From Lachnospiraceae bacterium AC2012 (lineage in GTDB: Bacteria; Bacillota; Clostridia; Lachnospirales; Lachnospiraceae): a stretch of DNA of 64,000 nucleotides. The DNA lies in assembly GCA_000702525.1 (NCBI GenBank), contig JNIN01000001.1:248001-312000 (forward strand), given 5' to 3'. A model generated the notes under the pieces. That model had not been told where the DNA came from. It was given only the letters and a program-made list of their open reading frames with translations, and did no database searches. A program made the position numbers and the translations under genes. This document shows positions 52,743 to 61,279 of this stretch, in pieces. Positions within the stretch are counted from its first letter, which is position 1; the number at the start of each line of letters is the position of its first letter.

Positions 52743-53882
52743 ATGGCAAAGGCAAGAAATAGAAAGAGGAAAAGACGAAAATTTCATACGGTAAAGTACT
52801 TTGATTATAGTCTTTTGTTTTTCTTGTTTTTACTTCTGGGTGTGGGCTATGTCATGTTATATAGTACGAGCGCCTATTCCGCTACGCTTTCGTATGGGGA
52901 TAGTGCACATTACTTGATTCGACAGTTGGTTGCGTCCATGCTCGGTTTTGGCATGTTGTTTTTCTTCAGTTTTACGGATTATCATTTCCTGAAGAAATGC
53001 GCCTTCGGGCTTTATGTGATTTCCTTTGTCCTCTGTACGTATGTACAGTTTTTTGGAAAGACGATTAATAACCAGAGTCGTTGGATTCGACTGGGACCAT
53101 TTTCATTCCAGCCATCCGAATTGGCCAAGGTCGCAATCATTATCTGCCTGGCGAAGATTATTAGTGAACACCAGGAGATTTTTCGAGATGATTGGAAGAT
53201 GGTCAAAGTATTGGCGTTTATCATGGTTCCAATCGGCGGCATTGTCGTTGTAAATAACCTGAGTACGGCGTTAATTCTGGCGGGCATCGCCTTTATTATG
53301 GCTTTTATTGCGAATCCGAATTACAAGATCTTTGGAGGCATTCTGGGAGTAGGAGGCGTAGGGGTCCTGATTATGATGGTTCTACCTGGTATGAGCTATC
53401 GATTTGAACGTATCAGTATCTGGCTACATCCGGAAGAAAGCGATAAGGGGTACCAGACATTACAGGGACTCTATGCCATCGGTTCTGGTGGATTATTTGG
53501 TAAAGGGCTTGGAGAGAGTACGCAGAAACTTGGTTTTGTACCGGAAGCGCAGAATGATATGATCTTCTCGATTATATGCGAGGAGTTGGGATTGTTTGGA
53601 GCGATTTGTATCATTACATTGTATCTCCTGTTGCTTTGGCGATGTATGATGATTGCCTTGCAGGCGAAAGATAAATTCGGCTCCTTCCTTGTCATTGGTG
53701 TTATGGTACATATTGCGCTTCAGGTGTGCATGAATATTGCCGTAGTTACCAATTCCATGCCAAATACAGGTGTTACATTGCCGTTTATCAGTTATGGTGG
53801 ATCATCGATTGCCATTTTGATTGGGGAGATAGGAATTGTTTTAAGTGTTTCAAGAAGCATGAAATATAATGATGAAGAGTGA
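52743..53882 (+). CDS. ftsW: FtsW/RodA/SpoVE-family glycosyltransferase
   Basis: SEDS-family peptidoglycan polymerase, working with the FtsI-like PBP. A very basic N-terminus (MAKARNRKRKRRK) precedes about ten membrane helices; hallmarks are FGKTINNQSRWIRLGPFSFQ (by position 98-117), QPSELAK, and NTGVTLPFISYGGSS near 337-351. 379 residues. FtsW versus SpoVE cannot be separated by eye, but the dcw position favours the division enzyme. Starts one base after murD. Confidence 0.94.
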   Translation: MAKARNRKRKRRKFHTVKYFDYSLLFFLFLLLGVGYVMLYSTSAYSATLSYGDSAHYLIRQLVASMLGFGMLFFFSFTDYHFLKKCAFGLYVISFVLCTYVQFFGKTINNQSRWIRLGPFSFQPSELAKVAIIICLAKIISEHQEIFRDDWKMVKVLAFIMVPIGGIVVVNNLSTALILAGIAFIMAFIANPNYKIFGGILGVGGVGVLIMMVLPGMSYRFERISIWLHPEESDKGYQTLQGLYAIGSGGLFGKGLGESTQKLGFVPEAQNDMIFSIICEELGLFGAICIITLYLLLLWRCMMIALQAKDKFGSFLVIGVMVHIALQVCMNIAVVTNSMPNTGVTLPFISYGGSSIAILIGEIGIVLSVSRSMKYNDEE

Positions 53883-53884
53883 TT

Positions 53885-54703
53885 ATGAGAAAAGAGTATG
53901 ATGTTGTGCTGGATCTTCCGCAGGAAGATTCCGTACAAGAGGAACTTCGCCCGAAGCGTCCTCGACGAAAGAAGATATCGAAATTCCGTTTTTACTTCTT
54001 AAATATTTTTCTTGGAGTTGTCATCCTTGGTATCATTGCAGCGATTTTTATCTATGCGGGGTGCCGAATCCAGAAGGTATCATTTGAAGGAAATACGGTT
54101 TATGCAGAAGAGGATTTAAAGAATCAGATTTTAAATGATAAGTATTCTTTTAATTCCGTCTATGTTTATTTAAAGAGTGTTTTTAAGCCGGTGGAAGATA
54201 TTCCATTTGTGGAATCCTATCATGTGAAATTTAATTCACCAACATCCATCACCATTCAGATCGAGCAGAAGAGCATGATGGCATATGTGATGTCAGCAGA
54301 TGGTGAGAATCAAGTTTATTTTGATGATGATGGTGTGGTACAGGAGATTTCCACGTTGCATGTCGATGGCTTGATGTTGATCAGCGGCATAACGGTGGAA
54401 GATCCGAAGAAGGGCGAAACGCTCGGAATCGAAGAGGAGCAATTAGAGGCGCTTCTATCGATGACAAAGTATATAAAGAAATATGACATTACCGCTTCGG
54501 CGATTTATTTTGATGAGGCTGGTAATTTGTATATCACCTATGGAGATAGTATCCAAATCGAATTTGGTAATAGTGACTATATGTCAGAGAAGGTAATGCG
54601 CTTGAGTTACATACTTCCCAAACTCGAAGGAATGACGGGTACACTACATCTAGAAGACTGGAATACCGAAAATACAGATATTGTATTTGAAAAGGCAGAA
54701 TAG
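53885..54703 (+). CDS. ftsQ: FtsQ/DivIB cell division protein
   Basis: Bitopic divisome protein: basic cytoplasmic N-terminus, membrane helix (about 36-60, FLGVVILGIIAAIFIYAG), a POTRA domain (IQKVSFEGNTVYAEEDLKNQI region) and a beta domain. 272 residues from ATG 53885; a GTG at 53879 overlapping the ftsW stop is an alternative. murG and ftsA, often near here, are absent; ftsZ follows after 131 bp. Confidence 0.9.
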   Translation: MRKEYDVVLDLPQEDSVQEELRPKRPRRKKISKFRFYFLNIFLGVVILGIIAAIFIYAGCRIQKVSFEGNTVYAEEDLKNQILNDKYSFNSVYVYLKSVFKPVEDIPFVESYHVKFNSPTSITIQIEQKSMMAYVMSADGENQVYFDDDGVVQEISTLHVDGLMLISGITVEDPKKGETLGIEEEQLEALLSMTKYIKKYDITASAIYFDEAGNLYITYGDSIQIEFGNSDYMSEKVMRLSYILPKLEGMTGTLHLEDWNTENTDIVFEKAE

Positions 54704-54739
54704 TTATATGAAATATTTGCACAAAGTTCCAAAAATAGG

Positions 54740-54768
54740 TTGATAAATAACGAGAAAAACTATATTAT
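54740..54768 (+). promoter_or_regulatory. dedicated ftsZ promoter
   Basis: TTGATA (54740-54745), 17-bp spacer, TATTAT (54763-54768), in the gap between ftsQ and ftsZ, so ftsZ can be expressed apart from the cluster. Confidence 0.7.
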
Positions 54769-54834
54769 AAATTGTAGTTATGTAGCTAGTTTGATAGTAG
54801 CATGGCTTTGAAGGGTTAGAAGGAGGAGAAAACC

Positions 54835-56106
54835 TTGCTTGAAATTATGACGAACGAAGCGGACTCTAGTGCAAAGATTATTGTAGTCGGAGTTGGCGGC
54901 GCAGGAAATAATGCTGTAAATAGAATGATTGAAGAAAATATTGGCGGCGTTGAATTTATCGGAGTGAATACGGATAAGCAAGCACTGGCATTATGTAAGG
55001 CCCCTACTTTAATCCAGATTGGGGAGAAACTTACCAAGGGTCTTGGTGCAGGCGCTCAACCTGAGATTGGACAGCAGGCAGCTGAAGAAAGTGCAGAAGA
55101 ATTATCTGCTGCAGTAAAGGGTGCCGACATGGTATTCGTTACCTGTGGAATGGGTGGCGGAACTGGTACAGGAGCAGCACCTGTAGTAGCTCAGATTGCT
55201 AAGGAACAGGGCATTCTGACAGTCGGTGTAGTCACAAAGCCATTTAAATTTGAAGCTAAAACAAGAATGATGAATGCAATTTCCGGAATCGAAAGATTAA
55301 AGGAAGCTGTTGACACATTAATTGTTATTCCAAACGATCGCTTATTAGAGATTGTGGATAGAAGAACATCTATGCCAGACGCATTGAAGAAAGCGGATGA
55401 AGTATTACAGCAGGGTGTTCAGGGTATTACAGACCTGATTAACTTGCCAGCATTGATCAACCTTGACTTCGCAGATGTACAGACAGTTATGAAGGACAAG
55501 GGTATGGCACATATCGGTATCGGTGCAGCGAAGGGTGATGATAAGGCGATTGAAGCAGTTAAGCTTGCGGTTGCCAGCCCACTTCTTGAGACAACCATTG
55601 ATGGTGCTACACATGTTATCATCAATATCTCAGGTGATATCTCTCTTATGGATGCCAATGATGCAGCTAGTTATGTTCAGGATCTTGCTGGAGAATCTGC
55701 AAATATCATCTTCGGTGCGAAGTATGATGAGACTATGACTGATGAAGCTACTATTACAGTTATCGCAACTGGATTAGAAGCAGATGGAAATCGCAATAAT
55801 GGTATGTTATCAGGAATGAGTGCATTACAGTATGCGAACCCTGCATCATCTGTTACAGCAAGAACAGTTACACCTAGAACAGTAACTCGTCCTGTAACAA
55901 GCAGTGTTGTAACAAATGGTTTACATTCAACAGCAACAACAACAACGACACCTGTTAGACCAGCTGTTAAACCAGCAACTAGTACGGTCGGTGCAGCTGC
56001 TAATGGTAACGGATTTACAGGTTTACAGAAGCCTGTACAGCCATCTAGCACAGTGAAGGAACAGGATATTAAGATTCCTGATTTCTTGAAGAATACTAGA
56101 AAATAA
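54835..56106 (+). CDS. ftsZ: cell division protein FtsZ
   Basis: Tubulin-like GTPase that forms the division ring. [13 protein letters not shown], the tubulin signature [13 protein letters not shown] and the T7 region [11 protein letters not shown] are intact. A Thr/Val-rich linker (about 330-405) leads to the conserved C-terminal peptide [10 protein letters not shown] that binds partners. Starts at TTG, supported by GGAGGAG seven bases upstream; ATG 54847 is the alternative. 423 residues. Own promoter and terminator. Confidence 0.97.
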   Translation: MLEIMTNEADSSAKIIVVGVGGAGNNAVNRMIEENIGGVEFIGVNTDKQALALCKAPTLIQIGEKLTKGLGAGAQPEIGQQAAEESAEELSAAVKGADMVFVTCGMGGGTGTGAAPVVAQIAKEQGILTVGVVTKPFKFEAKTRMMNAISGIERLKEAVDTLIVIPNDRLLEIVDRRTSMPDALKKADEVLQQGVQGITDLINLPALINLDFADVQTVMKDKGMAHIGIGAAKGDDKAIEAVKLAVASPLLETTIDGATHVIINISGDISLMDANDAASYVQDLAGESANIIFGAKYDETMTDEATITVIATGLEADGNRNNGMLSGMSALQYANPASSVTARTVTPRTVTRPVTSSVVTNGLHSTATTTTTPVRPAVKPATSTVGAAANGNGFTGLQKPVQPSSTVKEQDIKIPDFLKNTRK

Positions 56107-56119
56107 AGTTGTTTCTTAC

Positions 56120-56153
56120 TGGCCTTCGCGTTATTTCGCGAAGGCCATTTTCT
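56120..56153 (+). terminator. intrinsic terminator of ftsZ
   Basis: TGGCCTTCGCG / CGCGAAGGCCA hairpin followed by TTTTCT; end of the dcw cluster. Confidence 0.93.
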
Positions 56154-56199
56154 GTTATGACAAAAAGAAAGAGATTACGTATTTAGGAGGAAGAAGATT

Positions 56200-57987
56200 A
56201 TGACAGTAAATGAAAGAATTGATGCGTTACGTGAGGAAATGAAGAAGGAAGGGATTGATTTCTATCTGATTCCTATGGCGGATTATCATACATCAGAATA
56301 CGTTGGCGATTATTTTAAAGGCGTGGAATATATTTCCGGATTTACGGGAACCAATGCAACCGTTGTGATTTCTCAGGATGAGGCTGGATTGTGGACGGAT
56401 GGCCGTTACTTTATTCAGGCGCGTATGGAATTGGATGGAACCTATGTGAAACTCTTTGAAATGGGAGAAGAAGGGGTTCCAACCGTAGAGAAATATATGG
56501 AAGAGCATTTGAAAGAACATGGCGTGATTGGTTTTGACGGCAAATGTATCTATGAAGAATTAGCAGAGAAATTTCAGAAGATTGCAGAGAAGAAGAATGG
56601 TTCTTTAAATACGGCTTATGATTTATTGGATCGTTTTTGGACGGAGCGACCAGAACTTCCAAAGACAAAGCTCTGGGTATTGGAAGAAAAGTATGCCGGT
56701 GAATCCATGAGCGATAAGATTGCATGGCTTCGTGGAGTGATGAAAGAGAAGGAAGCCGATGCTTATCTTCTGACTTCCCTCTATGATATTGCATGGCTCT
56801 TTAATATGAGAGCAGACGATATCAAATACGTTCCGGTATTTATGTCTTACGTATGGCTTACAGCAGAGGAAATTCGCCTTTATGTTGCAGAGGAGAGCCT
56901 GACAGAAGCTGTGAAGGCTTATCTGGCAGAAAATGGGGTAGAGGTTCGCGCCTACGATGCCATCTACCAGGATTTACCAGAGGTTTCTGTAAAGTCCGTA
57001 CTCTATAATCCTGCGGTTGTAAATCATAGCTTGGTAGAGGCACTTCCAAAGGATGTTGAGAAAATCGAGGACGTGGATCCAACAGATGAGAGAAAGTCTG
57101 TAAAAAATGATACGGAGATCCAGAATACAATTCAGGCACATATCAAGGATGGTGTTGCTGTCACAAAATTCATCTATTGGTTAAAGAAGAATATTGGAAA
57201 GATGGAGATGACCGAGATTTCTGCAGCGGATTATCTGGAAGAAAGACGTAAGGAGCAGGAACATTTCCTGGATTTATCTTTTGAGACGATTTCTGCCTAT
57301 GGTCCAAATGCTGCGATGATGCATTATGAACCTACACCGGAGAAGTTCTCAAAATTAAAGCCGGAGGGATTCCTTCTGGTAGATTCCGGCGCACATTATC
57401 TGGAGGGTACAACGGATATCACACGTACCATTGTGCTGGGTGAATTGACAGAGAAGATGAAGGAATACTTCACTGTGACGCTCCGTAGTAATTTGAGACT
57501 TTCTGCAGCGAAATTCCCAGAGGGAACGATTGGTCAGAATCTCGATGTGCTGGCAAGAGGACCGGTTTGGGATATGGGACTGGATTATCGATGTGGTACA
57601 GGACATGGCGTTGGTCATATCTTAAACGTGCATGAAGGCCCACAGTCCTTCCGTTGGAGAGTGATGGACCGCGCGAAGGTATGGAGATTAAAACCGGGTA
57701 TGATTACAACCAATGAACCTGGTTTATATATCGAAGATGAATTCGGTATTCGTCACGAAAATGAATTACTTTGTCGCGAGGCGGAGAAGACCGAATATGG
57801 TCAGTATTATCATTTCCAGGTGATTACTTATGCACCATTTGATTTGGATGCGATTAAGCCGGAAATGTTAACGTACTTAGAAAAAGAAGAATTAAACAGA
57901 TATCATAAGATGGTATACGATACACTTTCTCCATATATGACGGAGGAAGAAAACGCATGGTTGAAGGAGGCCACACGTGCAATCTAA
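56200..57987 (+). CDS. Xaa-Pro aminopeptidase (M24B, XPNPEP1-like)
   Basis: Dinuclear-metal peptidase removing N-terminal residues before proline. Two N-terminal creatinase-like domains (about 5-300) precede the pita-bread catalytic domain with LLVDSGAHYLEGTTDITRT (Asp ligands), GTGHGVGHILNVHEGP (His) and NEPGLY...IRHENELL (Glu ligands). At 595 residues it is the long, eukaryote-like three-domain form rather than the ~350-residue bacterial PepQ type. AGGAGGAAGAAG precedes the ATG. Its end overlaps polA by 11 bp. Confidence 0.92.
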   Translation: MTVNERIDALREEMKKEGIDFYLIPMADYHTSEYVGDYFKGVEYISGFTGTNATVVISQDEAGLWTDGRYFIQARMELDGTYVKLFEMGEEGVPTVEKYMEEHLKEHGVIGFDGKCIYEELAEKFQKIAEKKNGSLNTAYDLLDRFWTERPELPKTKLWVLEEKYAGESMSDKIAWLRGVMKEKEADAYLLTSLYDIAWLFNMRADDIKYVPVFMSYVWLTAEEIRLYVAEESLTEAVKAYLAENGVEVRAYDAIYQDLPEVSVKSVLYNPAVVNHSLVEALPKDVEKIEDVDPTDERKSVKNDTEIQNTIQAHIKDGVAVTKFIYWLKKNIGKMEMTEISAADYLEERRKEQEHFLDLSFETISAYGPNAAMMHYEPTPEKFSKLKPEGFLLVDSGAHYLEGTTDITRTIVLGELTEKMKEYFTVTLRSNLRLSAAKFPEGTIGQNLDVLARGPVWDMGLDYRCGTGHGVGHILNVHEGPQSFRWRVMDRAKVWRLKPGMITTNEPGLYIEDEFGIRHENELLCREAEKTEYGQYYHFQVITYAPFDLDAIKPEMLTYLEKEELNRYHKMVYDTLSPYMTEEENAWLKEATRAI

Positions 57988-60610
57988 ATTATTATTAATT
58001 GATGGACACAGTATTTTAAATAGAGCTTATTATGGACTGCCGGATTTAACGAATTCCAAGGGATTGCATACGAATGCGGTCCTGGGGTTCTTAAATATGA
58101 TGTTCAAGTTTATCGATGCAGAGAAACCGACGCATTTTGCGGTAGCTTTCGATGTCAGTGCACCAACATTTCGTCATGAGATGTATGAGGCATATAAGGG
58201 CACGAGAAAGCCGATGGATCCGGAATTAAAGGCACAGGTTCCGATGATTCAGGAAATGCTTACGGCGATGAATATTCCCATCGTAAAGCAGGCTGGATTA
58301 GAGGCGGATGATATTCTTGGAACACTTGCAAAGCGTGCAGAAAAGGCTGGCGCAGAAGTCACGATTGTATCCGGAGATAGGGATTTACTGCAGCTTGCAT
58401 CGGATCATATCAAGATCAGTATTCCAAAGACGAAGAAGACGGGAACCGAGATTGAGAATTATTATGCTTCCGATGTGTTAGAACAAAAGCAGGTAACACC
58501 AGAAGAATTTATCGATGTCAAAGCTCTTATGGGAGATACTTCGGATAATATTCCGGGTGTGCCATCGATTGGTGAGAAGACGGCAACGAATCTGATTGTG
58601 GAATATCATACCGTTGAAAATGCTTATGCGCATATTGATGAGGTAAAGCCTCCGAGAGCGCAGAAGAATCTTCGGGAATTCTATGACCAGGCCATTCTTT
58701 CCAAGAAGCTTGCGACCATCAATATCGATGCACCAGTATCCGTATCAGTGGATGACGCGGTATTGACAGATTTCTATACAGAAGAAGCGTATAAGCTATG
58801 TAAAGAATGGGAATTCAAGAAGCTGCTCGTGAATTTCGAACAGAAGGATACGCCGGCAGAGGATTTTCTTTCACATTTCCATACCATCGCAGATCTTTCT
58901 GAATGGTCAGAGCAGGCGATGAAACTTGGCGATGAGATTGGTTTCTCCATGCTGGAAGTGGAAGGGGACATCTATGGACTTGCGGTTTCGGATGGCGAGG
59001 ATACCTATTTCGTGAGAAATGAAATGGGCGCCTTTCTAAATGAGACTTTTTTGGATGCTGCCAAGAAGCTTGTAGAATCGGGTAAGAAACTGTCGATTCG
59101 TGATGTGAAGCCATATTTGAAGAAGCTTCCAATCGAGGATGCGAAGCAGGTATTTGATGCAGCGATTGCATCCTATTTGATTTATCCGCTCTCTAGCGAC
59201 TATCCTGCAGACTTTATCGCGAAGGATCATCTGAACCTTATGATTCCTTCCTTTACGGATTTGTTTGGGAAATTAAAGGGCGATAAGGCCTATCGTGAAG
59301 ATGCGGAGAAGACGCGTCAGTTTATCTGCTTTGATGCGATGGTTTCCGCACGTGTGAAGAAGCCACTGTTAGAAGAATTGAAGTCCCAGGGGATGGAGAA
59401 GCTTTATCATGAAGTGGAACTTCCGCTCGTATTTACTCTTTCGGATATGGAGAAAGAGGGTATGGCGATGGACAATGAAGCACTCCAGAAATTTGGTGGC
59501 GAGCTCGCCGTTGAAATTGAGAAATTAGAGACGAAGATTTATCAGGAAGCAGGGGAAGAATTTAATATTAATTCGCCAAAGCAGCTTGGTACGATTCTTT
59601 TTGAGAAGCTTGGGCTTCCAAATGGAAAGAAGACAAAGACGGGATATTCTACGGCAGCAGATGTTTTGGACAAGTTGGCGGTCGAATATCCAATTGTAAA
59701 GGATATCCTCTATTATCGTCAGCTTACCAAGTTGAAATCCACCTATGTCGATGGATTGGGAGAATGTTTACAGGCGGATGGAAGAGTACATTCAACATTC
59801 CAGCAGATGGTAACAGCAACGGGTCGAATCAGTTCTACAGATCCGAACCTTCAGAATATTCCGATTCGTATGGAATTAGGAAAGATGATTCGAAAGGTGT
59901 TCCATCCAAAGGAAGGATATGTATTTGTGGATGCGGATTATTCCCAGATTGAACTTCGTGTACTGGCGCATCTGTCGCAGGATCCAAATCTCCTGCAGGC
60001 ATATCGAGAAGGCCAGGATATTCACCGTTCTACGGCATCCTTGGTATTCCATACACCGTTTGATGAAGTTACGGATTTACAGCGTAGCAATGCGAAAGCG
60101 GTAAACTTCGGTATTGTTTATGGAATCAGTGCCTTTGGATTGTCGCAGGATCTGAACATTTCCAGAAAGGAAGCGCAGGAATATATTGATAATTATTTTG
60201 CTGCTTATCCGGTGCTTCATGAATATATCGAACGTCTGGTAAAGGATGCGAAGGATTGTGGCTATGCGTTGACATTGTTTGGCCGAAGACGTCCGATTCC
60301 GGAACTTGCTTCCAGCAATTTCATGCAGAGACAGTTCGGTGAGCGTGTGGCTATGAATAGTCCGATTCAGGGAACAGCCGCAGATATTATTAAGATTGCC
60401 ATGGTTCGTGTACATGATCGCTTAAAGCGTGAGGGACTCTCATCCAAACTGATTCTTCAGGTTCACGATGAACTTTTGATTGAAGCAAAGGAATCCGAAT
60501 TGGAAATGGTTCGTACCATTATGGAAGAAGAGATGCTTCATGCGGCAGATCTTAGTATCACATTAGAGATTGATATGCATGAAGGTAAGAACTGGTATGA
60601 TGCGAAGTAG
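57977..60610 (+). CDS. polA: DNA polymerase I
   Basis: Repair and Okazaki-fragment polymerase, 877 residues. The N-terminal 5'-3' exonuclease/FEN domain (about 1-290; LIDGHSILNRAYY, VSGDRDLLQL, GDTSDNIPGVPSIGEKTA) and the C-terminal polymerase (motif A DADYSQIELR, motif B RSNAKAVNFGIVYG, motif C QVHDELLIE) are intact. The middle domain lacks the 3'-5' exonuclease acid (D-x-E) residues: the motif I position reads IGFSMLEV. Proofreading is thus predicted absent, as in many Firmicutes. Starts inside the peptidase gene. Confidence 0.96.
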   Translation: MQSKLLLIDGHSILNRAYYGLPDLTNSKGLHTNAVLGFLNMMFKFIDAEKPTHFAVAFDVSAPTFRHEMYEAYKGTRKPMDPELKAQVPMIQEMLTAMNIPIVKQAGLEADDILGTLAKRAEKAGAEVTIVSGDRDLLQLASDHIKISIPKTKKTGTEIENYYASDVLEQKQVTPEEFIDVKALMGDTSDNIPGVPSIGEKTATNLIVEYHTVENAYAHIDEVKPPRAQKNLREFYDQAILSKKLATINIDAPVSVSVDDAVLTDFYTEEAYKLCKEWEFKKLLVNFEQKDTPAEDFLSHFHTIADLSEWSEQAMKLGDEIGFSMLEVEGDIYGLAVSDGEDTYFVRNEMGAFLNETFLDAAKKLVESGKKLSIRDVKPYLKKLPIEDAKQVFDAAIASYLIYPLSSDYPADFIAKDHLNLMIPSFTDLFGKLKGDKAYREDAEKTRQFICFDAMVSARVKKPLLEELKSQGMEKLYHEVELPLVFTLSDMEKEGMAMDNEALQKFGGELAVEIEKLETKIYQEAGEEFNINSPKQLGTILFEKLGLPNGKKTKTGYSTAADVLDKLAVEYPIVKDILYYRQLTKLKSTYVDGLGECLQADGRVHSTFQQMVTATGRISSTDPNLQNIPIRMELGKMIRKVFHPKEGYVFVDADYSQIELRVLAHLSQDPNLLQAYREGQDIHRSTASLVFHTPFDEVTDLQRSNAKAVNFGIVYGISAFGLSQDLNISRKEAQEYIDNYFAAYPVLHEYIERLVKDAKDCGYALTLFGRRRPIPELASSNFMQRQFGERVAMNSPIQGTAADIIKIAMVRVHDRLKREGLSSKLILQVHDELLIEAKESELEMVRTIMEEEMLHAADLSITLEIDMHEGKNWYDAK

Positions 60611-60613
60611 TTA

Positions 60614-60622
60614 TGGTATAAT
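60614..60622 (+). promoter_or_regulatory. candidate extended -10 promoter before coaE
   Basis: TGG-TATAAT just after the polA stop, 18 bp before the coaE ATG; no -35 match. It may add a second start site, but is very close to the ATG. Confidence 0.3.
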
Positions 60623-60640
60623 TTTCGAGGGAATACGTCT

Positions 60641-61252
60641 ATGAGATTTATTGGAATTACTGGCGGCGTAGGCGCCGGTAAGAGCCGTGTGCTAGATTAT
60701 ATTGGACAAAAAGATAAGGTGGAAGTGGTGCTGACGGATCAGGTCGCAAAGGAGCTGATGGAGCCGGGTGGCGCATGCTACGAGGGTATCATTTCCATGA
60801 TGGATCAGAGGGGTATCGACCGCGCAGAGTTTTTGAAAGAGGATGGGACGTTGGATCGCCCCGGACTTGCGAAGGTTCTGTTTCGAAATAATGCGATTCG
60901 AGAGGAACTCAATGCCTATGTGCATCCAGCCGTGAAACGGGAGGTTCTTCGTCGCATGGAGAATGCAAAGGAGCGAAATCTGCAGTGGTTCTTTGTAGAA
61001 GCGGCACTTCTGATTGAAGAGCATTATGATGCATTATGTGATGAACTCTGGTATATTTATGCTTCTTATGAGACGCGAAAAGCACGTCTGAAGGAGAGCC
61101 GTGGATATTCCGATGAGAAGATTGACAGTATCATTTCCAGTCAGCAGTCGGAGGATGTGTTCCGAAAATATTGCAAAGTCTGGATTAATAATGATGGGGA
61201 TTTTGCAAAGACAGTCGAAGAAATTGATTGCGTTATGCAAAAGAATAGATAA
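60641..61252 (+). CDS. coaE: dephospho-CoA kinase
   Basis: Last step of coenzyme A synthesis. P-loop GGVGAGKS at residues 8-15, DQVAKELMEPGG and the lid/CoA region (RLKESRGYSDEKID). 203 residues. It follows polA (30 bp), the common polA-coaE arrangement in Firmicutes. AGGG lies upstream of the ATG. Confidence 0.94.
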   Translation: MRFIGITGGVGAGKSRVLDYIGQKDKVEVVLTDQVAKELMEPGGACYEGIISMMDQRGIDRAEFLKEDGTLDRPGLAKVLFRNNAIREELNAYVHPAVKREVLRRMENAKERNLQWFFVEAALLIEEHYDALCDELWYIYASYETRKARLKESRGYSDEKIDSIISSQQSEDVFRKYCKVWINNDGDFAKTVEEIDCVMQKNR

Positions 61253-61279
61253 ATGTGCTTCAAATGAGGGAGATAAGGG